A DNA stretch of 64,000 nucleotides from an uncultured Ellagibacter sp. (GCF_934643285.1 NZ_CAKUBT010000003.1:95242-159241); one strand, 5' to 3'; positions 43,869-52,962 are shown, counted from the stretch's first letter. Notes: generated from the sequence alone by a model not told the origin. Numbers and translations are program-made.

Positions 43869-44294
43869 TTTGCCGTGAGGAGGATCTTTATACGCGGGAT
43901 AGATATCTCAAAGAGGTCCCGGTGAAAACATTCATAGAGCGCCAACGAGGCCGAATCCAAACTCGCATTTGTGCAGAAATCATGCAGACGGGACTTACAG
44001 GGACTTAACTGAATTTTTTGGAAAGTATAGAAGATGATTTCCTCATATGATGGGCGCACCGATTCCGACACGGAAGGAGGTGCGCCTATTCCCATCATCT
44101 GCAACTGACATATCCATCCCAAAAGCCGGGGCAAGGTTTTATTCCAGGGTTAATCGGATTATCGAGTTCGGATTTGTGGATTTCACACGGTTGTGATGGC
44201 GCTCTGACGACGCTCTGATGGCGCCACTTCGAGGTTTTTAGTGGATGTGCCAGCGCTCTGAACAGGGCGCTTGGGAGCGGCATGCCAGATTCTG
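43869..44294. other. Intergenic stretch, no gene recognised
   Basis: It contains an 8-bp inverted repeat GGCGCACC (44053-44060) with 44079-44086 and a short A/T-rich patch near 44010. No coding frame of reasonable composition was found. Confidence 0.5.
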
Positions 44295-44363
44295 CTATTC
44301 CCACTCAATCGTTGCATGGCCCGTTTCCGTGTAGTCAGCGGGATGGATGAGCTGGGATTCCAT
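44295..44363 (-). other. Short frame mimicking the guaA C-terminus; possible attachment-site half
   Basis: The minus-strand frame from ATG 44363 (with AGGAG 7 bases upstream) encodes 22 residues ending GHATIEWE then TAG. GMP synthases end in (P)GTIEWE, and the real guaA at 51741 ends GTVEWE. Corresponding bases are similar but not identical. Since the guaA 3' end is a known integration hotspot, this may be the left end of an inserted element. Confidence 0.45.
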
Positions 44364-44606
44364 CTATTCTCCTATCTCGAAAACCGTGTAGTCAACCTGT
44401 AGTCACCTGGGGAGAGTATTTTCACCAGACCGAAGAGTGATATGTCTGACCTGCGGAAACAAAGTTCGATTGTGCACAACTGACTACATGGCGGAAACAG
44501 AGCCAACGGGGTGGGGCGCTCCCCAACTGAAGAGTGACAAATCCCGAGTGAAGAGTGACTGCGCTGAGCTTGGAAAATATGAATTTCTACCTAGTAGGTG
44601 ACTACA
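44330..44606. repeat. Cluster of TGTAGTCA/TGACTACA octamers (possible integrase arm sites)
   Basis: TGTAGTCA occurs at 44330, 44387 and 44398, and its complement TGACTACA at 44481 and 44599. One more TGACTACA is at 51414 with a one-mismatch copy at 51425, near the other end of the proposed guaA element. Such clusters near both element ends resemble arm-type binding sites of tyrosine recombinases. GAGTGACAAATC near 44526 also recurs inverted near 51357. Confidence 0.5.
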
Positions 44607-44674
44607 TCGGTCCTCGCAAGCAAAACAACCCATCCCCGAGCTGAATCATGAGGAGAAGGCGGCGTTTCTTTGCG

Positions 44675-45820
44675 TTAAACGCTCTTTCTTCCGGACAAAA
44701 TAATGGGAGCAGAAAGCTTCTTAAATATGGCCATCTCAATCTTGTTCTTCATCGTACGCATGTTGTCATACTTTGCAGCATGCTCGATGAACCAAGCCTG
44801 AACATCGCTTTGCTCGATTGTCGCCCTGTCTTCCTCATCAAGTTTTGAGAGAACGAACTCAATGTGCTCGTTGATTATCGTGACCTTCTCGTCTACTCCG
44901 AGATCGCAGAAATGTACGCTTGCGCCGATGCGCGAGAACATGGCGGGGCCCATTGCTCGACGAGCGGACGCTTCGGAATTGAAATTAGACGTTAGGAGAA
45001 AAAGGGCATTTCTCATGTCGACATCAGAGTTCGTGTCGACATATCTGCCCTCATCAAAGAGCTGGTAGAACATGTTGTACAGACGGGGATCGACTTTATC
45101 GAACTCGTCTATTAGAACGACATTAGACTCCCTCGCCAAAAGATCGCGCGCGAAACTTGCTTTCGAGTGTTCCGCGCCAAACAGATACTCGTAAGCCTCT
45201 TGCGTTTGCATCATCGAGAACTGCACTCTGGTAAGCTCTCCGCCAACTGCCTCGCTTAAACACCTCGCCGTTTCCGTCTTGCCGACGCCGGACGGTCCAT
45301 AGAACATGATTACAGAGGGACGCTCCTCGTTCATGGCGGCAAGCCGATACAGAGATGCAATCAGTGACTCTTTCCCCTCGTCTTGCCCGAGGACATCCGA
45401 TTGCAGTTTGTCGTATATGTCATTGAGTCTCTTATTCTCAATGAGCGGGTACTCATAGTGTACGACATCAAGAGTTCCTTACGGCTGCGACGCCTTTAGA
45501 GAGTCGAAGACTCGTTTCGGAGGGTTCTGCACGTAGAGCTTTCCGACATCAAACGTCTGCTCGAGTATGGTGGCAAAGCTTGGTAGGACATGGCTCAAGA
45601 CGGAACCGAAGTCATCGGCATGGACCACGCAGCTATCAACTCGCTCGGGAGCCTTGAGGACGAGATCCCTAGTGATGAGATCACTCGACTTTATCCGGGC
45701 GTTATAGACGCGGATGGATTCGAGATAGGTAACGCTCCGCTCATCTTCAGCGGTTTCTCTTTCTACCATCTCATCAAATGCTTTTCGCGGTCCAAAAAAG
45801 ATCACTGCGTTATCAGCCAT
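44675..45820 (-). pseudogene. AAA+ ATPase (ClpA/B-like) interrupted by one in-frame TAA
   Basis: ATG 45820 overlaps the upstream stop. The N-terminal part (MADNAVIFFGPRKAFDEMV) runs to TAA at 45479-45481, and the same frame then continues without a gap (YDKLQSDVLGQDEGKESLIA) into Walker A FYGPSGVGKTETARCL, Walker B NVVLIDEFDKVDP and sensor-1 FLLTSNFN. The usual protein would be about 380 residues. An ATG at 45334 could still make the ATPase core alone, missing its first helices. Confidence 0.65.
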
Positions 45821-46607
45821 TTGAAACAACTCCCGCAAGGATTACATCATACATGTCCAGGCTTTCATCTTCGCCAACTGCGCTTTCTTCATTCTCGGCG
45901 CCCTCGACATAATCTGGATTGGTGGCAGATGAAAATCCTTCAAGGCTAAGTTCCTTGTCTGCAGCTAGCTCAGCAATCCGTGTCTTGCCAACGTTTACTG
46001 CATACAGCCTCAAATTCATATTGAGGAGATTACCCTGCTTGTAGTTGTTCTTGAAGCCCAAACCGTTAAATCGAAGAACGATTCTTTAGCCATCGTCGTT
46101 GTTGCCGAAGAATTCGAAGTACCCCTTTGCCTTCGTCAACGTGGAATCAAGCTTGTCCAAGGAGATGTTAAATTCCCCAGCTTCTATGCCCTGGCCGCTC
46201 CGAAGCATCGACAAATAGGGAGTGAGCAAAGAGAGGCTAGAGATGGATCCTGGGATTTGCACGATTTTGCAGTTATCGAACTTTTCAATTCGCTTATCGC
46301 TCTCCTCTCCATCCACTGCAGCAAGGAAGTCGGTAAGCACGGTGTTAGTGACGATGCTTTTGACTACGGTGTCATCTTTAAAGGAGGCCGAGAGCGACCC
46401 CTCGGCAGATACTGAGCCCTTTACCAGGTTGGCGAACCAAGCACGCACGCCGATGGAACCTTTTATTTCTGCTCCACCTTCAGCAGATTTGTCATCAGTC
46501 GTGGCAATCTCCGACATGAATGACCCACCTGTTTTCAACTGAACATAGTCAGTTGCAGAGCCTTCATCAAAGTAAACGATTTTTACAATGTCATCAGTGT
46601 TACTCAT
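45813..46607 (-). pseudogene. DUF6414-like protein interrupted by one in-frame TAA
   Basis: The frame from ATG 46607 begins MSNTDDIVKIVYFDEGSATD, typical of DUF6414 proteins, and stops at TAA 46086-46088. It then continues in the same frame (IVLRFNGLGFKNNYKQGN) to 45813, covering the conserved C-terminal half. About 264 residues in all. It overlaps the AAA+ gene, so the two probably form a two-gene module, perhaps defence-related. Confidence 0.65.
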
Positions 46608-46875
46608 ACCCGACACGCCCCTTCGCATTATCAATGACTATTTTATCGCCAGTGACAGAGTCCGACATTCGGGCGCTGTAATCATCCCTTAATTCGCGGG
46701 GCCAACGGATCTAAGACGAATCGTGACTTAGCGTGGCCTAGCGCCCTTTGTGACGTTGCGTACGTATTTCCCATCAGGTATCTCTCAGCTTGCCCGCGAT
46801 GACGGAACGAGGCTCCTTGGGTCTCGTTGCAACCCAAACGCACCAGATGCAAGACGAAGAGGAGGTAGGCCACCC

Positions 46876-47194
46876 CATGGGAGACGACATCCTCCAGATG
46901 ACACGTGACGCGTTCCCGACGCCCATCGGAATATCGGATAATGATGCCGAGAGCCGCGAGAATGCCGGGGCGGAGATACGGGGGTCTGTCGCCTCCTCGA
47001 CATCCGAAACGTACGACCTGCCCGACGGCCTCATGGACGTGCCGCAGGTCGCAGAATACCTGCGCGTGTCGAAGACGTCGGCCTGCAAGTTCATCGAACG
47101 GCAGAAAATCCCCACCATAAGGATCGGGGGGCTTCTGCGTGTCAGGAAAGGCGAGCTAGACGAGACGCTGCGCACCATGGACAACGACATCTAA
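46876..47194 (+). CDS. Excisionase-like HTH_17 protein
   Basis: ATG 46876 follows GGAGGTAGG and gives 105 residues. The acidic N-terminus is disordered. The C-terminal HTH (LMDVPQVAEYLRVSKTSACK; FIERQKIPTIRIGGLLRVRK) is the excisionase/AlpA type used by mobile elements. A truncated second copy with the same downstream sequence lies at 49203-49498. Bases 46635-46875 show nothing else. Confidence 0.7.
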
Positions 47195-47330
47195 TCGGTG
47201 ATCCCATAACTTCCGGCATATCTTCATCGCATAAAACTAGAGCGAGGCCCTATGGGTCCCGCCCTTACAAAACCCGAAGGTTTTCCATGTGTCTGTATTG
47301 TGAGCCGTTGGGGAGCCAGATGTCAACCAG
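47029..47330. repeat. About 300-bp direct repeat, copy A
   Basis: It starts in the HTH gene (GCCTCATGGACGTGCCGCAG) and runs past its stop into the conserved CCCGCCCTTACAAAACCCGA block, with CGAAGGTTTTCCATGTG. Copy B is at 49203-49498, same orientation. The pair flanks the protease and membrane genes. Confidence 0.75.
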
Positions 47331-47402
47331 CACGCCGAGCTCAGTCACCTCGTCCTAGGCAAAGGAGCAAAGGGGCGTCACCGCTTTTGACGGCGCTCTT
47401 AG

Positions 47403-48167
47403 CTACAGCAGACCTTCCACGAAGGGTTTGAGCTTGTCGAGCATCGCGTCGCTTCTGATGACTGTACCTAAATCGAGGTGCTCACTCTCCTCCTTCGTAA
47501 TCGTCTGAGTGATTACACCCATGAACAGCAGCCTGGAGCCGAGGGCAATTCCGTCGGTCGTGGGATAGCTGCCCTGGTTGAGGATGAAGGCGGGACTGCC
47601 GCTGGAGCCCTCGAATACAGATGCGTCAACGAGGAACTCGCGCTTGCCCTTGTAGTCGTTCCAAGCGGGCGTGGAAGTCCAGCCTTGTCTGATGAGGGGA
47701 GTCTTGTTGTAGTCGTCATAGAGCCCGCTGGGGTATCCGATGAAGGTGATTTGCTCGAGCGCCGCCAAATTGTCCAGCACGCTCTTCTTCGGGATGAGTC
47801 CAGAGTCGATGGAGCGGTAGAAAGGCCTCCTCCCGTTTTGTTCGAGCATGCTGAGAACAGGAGCCACCGGCATCGCAACCAAGTCGAGCTCTCCGAGCTT
47901 CTTCCCCTCGATGAATGACTTGTCGAAGTTCACGCTGATGGTCTCGCGTGACGGGGCGTCACCTTCGGCTAGATTGATGACGAAGCGACCCTGAATCACA
48001 TCCTTGAGGACATGGTGATTGGTGATGAGCAGGGGCACGTTGCGCCCGTCCTCAAGGTCATAGGAAAAGAAGAATCCTGTACCCGAGACGCCCGTGCCTT
48101 CGGTAGTTATGCCCACGATGGGGACCGTGGTAAAGAGCAGCTGCGTGCTCGTATCATTAATGTTCAT
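47403..48167 (-). CDS. Trypsin-like serine protease
   Basis: ATG 48167 overlaps the upstream gene and gives 254 residues. The catalytic triad is visible: His in LLITNHHVL (about 48-55), Asp in LGELDLVAMP (D95) and Ser in FEGSSGSPAF (S189). There is no signal peptide, so it acts in the cytoplasm or at the inner membrane face. Cytoplasmic trypsin-like proteases encoded next to a membrane protein in mobile elements are often defence effectors; that role is inferred. Confidence 0.8.
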   Translation of the reverse strand: MNINDTSTQLLFTTVPIVGITTEGTGVSGTGFFFSYDLEDGRNVPLLITNHHVLKDVIQGRFVINLAEGDAPSRETISVNFDKSFIEGKKLGELDLVAMPVAPVLSMLEQNGRRPFYRSIDSGLIPKKSVLDNLAALEQITFIGYPSGLYDDYNKTPLIRQGWTSTPAWNDYKGKREFLVDASVFEGSSGSPAFILNQGSYPTTDGIALGSRLLFMGVITQTITKEESEHLDLGTVIRSDAMLDKLKPFVEGLL

Positions 48168-48699
48168 CGGTCTTGGCCTCCTTGCCATCGGGATCCGCTA
48201 GGTGTTCTAGAACGCGCTCAGCCAGATCAGATTTGCCTTGGTTCTCTTCTTTTCGGATAAAGATAAAAGCGACAAAGAGTCCTACTGCGCCACACGGTGC
48301 TACGCAGAGCATTAAGATACCGAGCAAAGATGCGAGATTGACAGATGACGACAAACCCCCGAGAAACCAGCCCAGGAACGTTGTCGCGAGACCTAAAAGG
48401 ATGTCAGGTTTGTAGGAAGGGCGCTCCTGCTTGGCCTGAAGGAGCATCTCCCTTGCTTTTCTCAGGTCGCTGTCGCGCTGTCCGACGTATGATTCCAGCA
48501 GGTATTCATCGGGAATGCGAACCTCGTGGTCCTGGCGCACGGCGACGTGCTCCCGGTCATTTATGAGGTGGATGCCGTTACTTGCCTCTCCGACGCTAGT
48601 ATTGTCGCCCATGTGCGCGAAGACGCTGTCGAGGTCAGCCCACCTGACTCTATGGGCAAGTGCCTGGTCTTGTGGTGGGTCCTCTTGACCTTTCTCCAC
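48157..48699 (-). CDS. Two-helix membrane protein paired with the protease
   Basis: The GTG at 48699 follows AAGGAG and gives 180 residues: a soluble N-terminal half with an arginine-rich helix (RKAREMLLQAKQERPSYKPD), then two membrane segments (ILLGLATTFLGWFLGGL; ASLLGILMLCVAPCGAVGLF) and an acidic tail. It overlaps the protease start by 11 bases. It could anchor or regulate the protease. Confidence 0.65.
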   Translation of the reverse strand: MEKGQEDPPQDQALAHRVRWADLDSVFAHMGDNTSVGEASNGIHLINDREHVAVRQDHEVRIPDEYLLESYVGQRDSDLRKAREMLLQAKQERPSYKPDILLGLATTFLGWFLGGLSSSVNLASLLGILMLCVAPCGAVGLFVAFIFIRKEENQGKSDLAERVLEHLADPDGKEAKTDEH

Positions 48700-48850
48700 C
48701 AGATCTCCTTAGAACAAGGTCCTGGCGTCTTGCGGAGGTTTATGGTCACAGCAGAGACACCATGGTTCAACCAATATATCGATGGATAGATTATACCGTG
48801 CGGCTGATATGGCGACCAAGGGATGCGGGCGACGCGGCTGTGGGGTGCTA

Positions 48851-49066
48851 ATGACTTGCAGATTGCTGGTGACAGGCTACTACTAGCGGCGTGGCTTTGC
48901 TGTTGGCTCACTCCGCCGCCCGCCCCACGGCGCCGGAGATTTCTCTGCACAGTGGGGCGGCATCGGTTGTTCTAGCGGAGTCGGCACCGTCGGCAACGGA
49001 ACGTATACTGCGTTCGTCGCGCTCATTGCCGAAGCAACTGTGGCCTGGGAGAAAGGCTGGAGATAA
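48851..49066 (+). pseudogene. Phage-like gene remnant with in-frame TAG
   Basis: From ATG 48851 the frame has TAG at 48884 and then stays open to TAA 49064, with composition like a phage structural or lysis-cassette protein (GTVGNGTYTAFVALIAEATV, AWEKGW). The TAA overlaps the next ATG (TAATG), a typical phage-operon junction. No family is certain. Confidence 0.4.
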
Positions 49067-49194
49067 TGAACGAGCTCCCTTGCAGAAACGAGTGGTAGTG
49101 GAGGCTCGCGCGCACGGTGGCGCAGGGTGTGCTTGGCGTGACCATCGCCAACCTCGACCTGCTGGTCGGCACCTAGTCGTTCATGTCCAAGTGA
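49066..49194 (+). pseudogene. Phage holin-like remnant with two in-frame TAG
   Basis: The frame from ATG 49066 reads MNELPCRNEW, TAG (49096), WRLARTVAQGVLGVTIANLD, LLVGT, TAG (49174) and ends at TGA 49192. The one hydrophobic helix after a short polar start resembles small phage holins. Both internal stops are TAG, while the real end is TGA. Confidence 0.4.
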
Positions 49195-49202
49195 CGCCCC
49201 AT

Positions 49203-49498
49203 GCCTCGTGGACGTGCCGCAGGTCGCGGATTACCTGCGCGTATCGAAGGCGTCGGTCTGCAAGCCCATCGAGCGGCAGAAGATATCCACCATAAGGATC
49301 GGGAGGCTTCTGTCTGTCAGGGAAGGCGAGCGAGGCGAGACGCTCCGCGCCATGGGCAACGACATCTGTTCGGGAATCCTATGGCCGCGCCCTTTGCATA
49401 ACAAATAGAGCGAAACCCCGTGGGCCCCGCCCTTACAAAACCCGAAGATTTTCCATGTGCGCATATTAATACTCATCGGGGAGTCAGACGTCAATCAG
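49203..49498. repeat. About 300-bp direct repeat, copy B, with truncated HTH gene
   Basis: It matches 47029-47330. The frame at 49208-49408 encodes the HTH half (MDVPQVADYLRVSKASVCKP) with the original stop lost (TAA changed to TGT). It lacks the N-terminal half of the gene. The CCCGCCCTTACAAAACCCGA block is fully conserved, suggesting a functional non-coding site. Confidence 0.75.
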
Positions 49499-49580
49499 AT
49501 TCCACGCAAAGTCAAAGTACGCGGACAAAATGGGCCACTTCGGCAATCTAGAAATGAGTCCGCGCCTACCAAATGCGAGG

Positions 49581-50969
49581 TCATGCCTTCCTGAACCGGC
49601 GCCTCCTCGTCGATCCCTCCCCGACCAATTTGCCCGATTCAATGAGTGCGGATACGTGAGCGCTGGCGCTGCGTTTTGAGACTCCAGCAGCATCGGCAGC
49701 ATCTGCCAGCGTGAAGCTGACTCGTGATGCAGCGAGCTCCAGTATGGCTTGGTCAGTGCCCCCCAACTGCTTGGCAACTGTCGACTCGGTGATTAAAACC
49801 CCACCTGCGTCTGGAACTGTAGCGCGGAAGATGCTTCCGTCCACGAGGGTCGGGTCCCCACCCATGAAGCTTCGTGCATACTTGAAGAGGTTGCGTGTGC
49901 CGCTCCCTAACTCCTCCGCAAGCCCTATCTGAGTGAAGACATTGGCAATCGAGGGATTCTTTGGCATCGGGTTAAAGTCATTGAGCGTGATATTCCCCTC
50001 AAAGAACGTCCTGCTGGCGTTCTGGGTGTGCAAGCCCTCGCGGTCGATCTCCAGCTTTGCAGGATAGGGACTCGTGAATTCCCGGTGGATGAGCATGTTC
50101 GAGATGAGCTCACGGCATACGATGCCCCGCACGCTTACCCTTGCGTCTCCCTCAATAACAAAGGGATCGGGGAGATTACGCTCGCAGAACCCCATGAGGG
50201 CATCGTACGCATCGATGAGATTGGTCTTCACCGTTAGACGGTCGTCGTAGCGGTCCTGGTCACGCAACCTGACCACAGCATCGGTTTTGTAAGTAGGACA
50301 GAGCGAGCCAATCGTCTCGTCGCTACCGAACAGCAGGCCGGCGGCGAGAGTGAGGCCTTCTTGTCCTGTTGAGTAGTCCTTGACCAAAAGCTGGGCGCTC
50401 CGCAAGAGCTGCTCGTCATCCAACCCTGCCCAAGGATGTCCCGGCCGCCGTGCCGTAGCCATCTGCCTTGCACGATGTATAAGATCTGCACGCAAGTCGC
50501 TCAGCGTCAAATATGGAAAGATTCGCCGCTCAGTCTCGAGATTGCTCTTCCGGATATACATGGCAGAAATCTGACTGCCAGCGCTAACCTTTACATCGGC
50601 ATCAGCGATGCGGTCGTATACGACGCCCTTATAGCGGTGAACATCCGGACTCATGGGGACCCAGATGCGGACGACGGTCTTGCCATTTACGGCAACCATT
50701 TCAGTCTCGAGCATCACAGCGGGATCGAACAGCTTGGGATTGCGGACGACATTGGCGATATTGCGCTGTATATCTATTGCCGCGCCTTCCGCAACGCCAG
50801 CAACAGTCCCATTGTCTTCCACGCCGAGGTAGACACTTCCACCCATGTGGTTAGCGAATGCACAGACGGTCTCAAAGGTGTCCCGTTCAGGCCGTGCTCC
50901 GCACCTCTTAAACTCGACTGATACAGATTCACCCTGGGCGATCGTCTCTAACAACAGTTCGGCTTCCAT
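49581..50969 (-). CDS. AlbA_2/RecG-like (COG2865) regulator
   Basis: ATG 50969 gives 462 residues. The AlbA_2 domain is at the N-terminus (GESVSVEFKRCGARPERDTF; FANHMGGSVYLGVEDNGTVA), a GHKL-like C-terminal half follows (RELISNMLIHREFTSPYPAK; GLAEELGSGTRNLFKYARSF), and the end is a winged helix (RVSFTLADAADAAGVSKRSA). These proteins regulate or bind nucleic acids in accessory regions. Related C-terminal remnants lie at 3711-4121 and 52963-53072. Confidence 0.8.
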   Translation of the reverse strand: MEAELLLETIAQGESVSVEFKRCGARPERDTFETVCAFANHMGGSVYLGVEDNGTVAGVAEGAAIDIQRNIANVVRNPKLFDPAVMLETEMVAVNGKTVVRIWVPMSPDVHRYKGVVYDRIADADVKVSAGSQISAMYIRKSNLETERRIFPYLTLSDLRADLIHRARQMATARRPGHPWAGLDDEQLLRSAQLLVKDYSTGQEGLTLAAGLLFGSDETIGSLCPTYKTDAVVRLRDQDRYDDRLTVKTNLIDAYDALMGFCERNLPDPFVIEGDARVSVRGIVCRELISNMLIHREFTSPYPAKLEIDREGLHTQNASRTFFEGNITLNDFNPMPKNPSIANVFTQIGLAEELGSGTRNLFKYARSFMGGDPTLVDGSIFRATVPDAGGVLITESTVAKQLGGTDQAILELAASRVSFTLADAADAAGVSKRSASAHVSALIESGKLVGEGSTRRRRFRKA

Positions 50970-51021
50970 GCGGGTTACTCGTTCCAATTTAGGGTCATAT
51001 TCTGTTGAAATTTTACCATGA

Positions 51022-51083
51022 TTCGGGAAGCATTCACGCATTCAGGAAGCGATTTAGGAAGAGATTCGCGAATAGCTTCCCGA
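51022..51083. promoter_or_regulatory. Iterated GGAAGC sites upstream of the AlbA_2 gene
   Basis: Three direct copies (TTCGGGAAGCATTC at 51022, TTCAGGAAGCGATT at 51041, TTTAGGAAGAGATT at 51053) and one inverted copy (AATAGCTTCCCGA at 51071) lie 53-114 bases before the start codon. The outer two form a TCGGGAAGC inverted pair. This fits an operator, perhaps for autoregulation. The rest of 51084-51590 shows no gene. Confidence 0.5.
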
Positions 51084-51593
51084 GTGTTTGAAAATAATCC
51101 TGCCGCTCAAATAGTGGGTATAGATTTACGGCTCGTACATTTATGCTTTATATCCGCGGAAGTTCAGCATGATAGTACAATGGTGCGAAGTGCAACGATT
51201 GCGGAGGAGTCGACACTCTCGCATTACTATTGCCGGTTTTCGGGGGCCAAAATGGGCCTAGAATCGTCTATTACAACACAGTGTTGAGAGTGACAAACGC
51301 TCTTTCGGAAGGCTTGAAAACGGCCCGAATTCATCGGAAATCGCCGAGTTTCGCGATTTGTCACTCCTCACTCCTACCTGCGATTTTGCAAAACGGAGAG
51401 CAAAAAAGCGGGGTGACTACAAGGTGATTACATGGCACGGCGTCAGATGCCCCCCTGGCTTGAAAACGCGATGAAATCTTCCATCACCGCGTTGGCATGT
51501 TTTGGCATCCGTTCGCCCCTCTTAGCAGAGAGTATCATCACGTCGTCCTCTTGAAGGGTTGTCGAGAGTATTTCCCCAGGTTAACGCCTATAG

Positions 51594-51629
51594 AATCAGC
51601 CCCGAAATGGTCTTGTCTCGGGGCTGATT
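51594..51629 (-). terminator. Terminator-like hairpin downstream of guaA
   Basis: AATCAGCCCCGA (51594-51605) pairs perfectly with 51618-51629. It lies 112 bases after the guaA stop on the minus strand. The stem core AGCCCCGA recurs in the hairpin at 8561-8589. Confidence 0.55.
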
Positions 51630-51740
51630 CCTACGTTTCACTCTCGGAAAGTCCGGGTGGCTTCGTCCTAGTCGTGCCAATAGATGCTAACCACTGCCAA
51701 CAGGCGGGCGGCTTGCAACTAGATGGAATGAAGGCCCAGC

Positions 51741-52721
51741 TCACTCCCATTCCACCGTGCCGACGGGTTTGGGCGTGAGGTCGTAGCAGACGCGGCAGAT
51801 GCCGGGGACCTCGGCGGTGATGCGAGCCGTGATGCGCTTGAGCAGCGCCCAGTCGAGCTCGGGCACCTCGGCGGTCATGACGTCGACGGTGTTGATGCAG
51901 CGGATGATGCAGGGCCAGTCGTAGGCGCGCTTGCCATCGCGCACGCCGGTAGCGCGGAAGTCGGGCACGACGGCGAAGTACTGCCAGATGGTCAGCCCCG
52001 CCTTGTCAATCTCCTCGCGAACGATCGCATCCGCCTCGCGAAGCGTCTCGAGACGGTCGCGGGTAATAGCGCCGAGGCAGCGAACGCCGAGGCCAGGGCC
52101 GGGGAACGGCTGACGCTCGACCATGTTCTCGGGCAGGCCGAGCTCGCGGCCCACGACACGCACCTCGTCCTTGTACAGCAGCTTGACGGGCTCGCAAAGC
52201 TCGAACTGCAGGTCATCGGGCAGGCCGCCCACGTTGTGATGGGCCTTTACGCCGTCTTTGGACTCCAGGATGTCGGGGTAGATGGTGCCCTGCGCCAGGA
52301 AGCTGACCTCGTTGCCAACCTTGCGCGCCTCCTCCTCAAACACGCGGATGAACTCGGCACCGATAATCTTGCGCTTTGCCTCGGGCTCGGCGACGTCAAC
52401 CAGCTTGCCGAGGAAGCGGTCGGTCGCGTCCACATAGACCAGGTTCGCATCCATCTGGTTCTTGAAAACATCGATGACCTGCTCGCTTTCACCCTTGCGC
52501 ATGAGGCCGTGGTTCACGTGCACGCAAATGAGCTGCTTGCCGATGGCCTTGATGAGAAGGGCCGCGACGACCGAGCTGTCGACGCCGCCGGAAAGAGCCA
52601 GCAGTACCTTCTTGTCGCCGACCTGCTCGCGGATTGCGGCAACCTGCTCGTCGATGAACGCCTGGGCAAGCTCGGGGGTGGTGATGCGCACCATATCGTC
52701 GGGACGATGATTGGGATCCAT
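51741..52721 (-). CDS. guaA: GMP synthase ATP-pyrophosphatase subunit (no glutaminase domain)
   Basis: ATG 52721 follows AAGGAGCTTCGC and gives 326 residues. The PP-loop VLLALSGGVDSSVVAALL (about 39-56), HHNVGGLPDDLQFELCEPVK and the C-terminal dimerisation part ending KPVGTVEWE are those of GuaA. The N-terminal class I amidotransferase domain of typical bacterial GuaA is missing and is not found upstream, so this is a two-subunit or ammonia-using type, as in many archaea. The 3' end is the proposed integration site. Confidence 0.85.
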   Translation of the reverse strand: MDPNHRPDDMVRITTPELAQAFIDEQVAAIREQVGDKKVLLALSGGVDSSVVAALLIKAIGKQLICVHVNHGLMRKGESEQVIDVFKNQMDANLVYVDATDRFLGKLVDVAEPEAKRKIIGAEFIRVFEEEARKVGNEVSFLAQGTIYPDILESKDGVKAHHNVGGLPDDLQFELCEPVKLLYKDEVRVVGRELGLPENMVERQPFPGPGLGVRCLGAITRDRLETLREADAIVREEIDKAGLTIWQYFAVVPDFRATGVRDGKRAYDWPCIIRCINTVDVMTAEVPELDWALLKRITARITAEVPGICRVCYDLTPKPVGTVEWE

Positions 52722-52962
52722 GCGAAGCTCCTTCAAAATCGATGGGAATGCGCCTGCGCATGCGGGCGCACGTGACATAACCTCATAATTATATGCAGTG
52801 GCGCCCGAATTTGCCTCACCGACAGAAATTATTTCTCAACACGGTGGCCTCCTCCTATCGTTTCTGTCTTCGATAGAGAAACGAATCGGGCGAGGGAATC
52901 CTTGCAGGTTTGGGGGGAGTCATCTCGAAGGCACGGGAAGGCGAGCGGGTTGCCGGCAACCC

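Noticed and set aside
44700..51700. Search for an integrase in the proposed guaA element
   Set aside because: No frame shows tyrosine-recombinase (RxxR/H..Y) or serine-recombinase signatures, so none is annotated.
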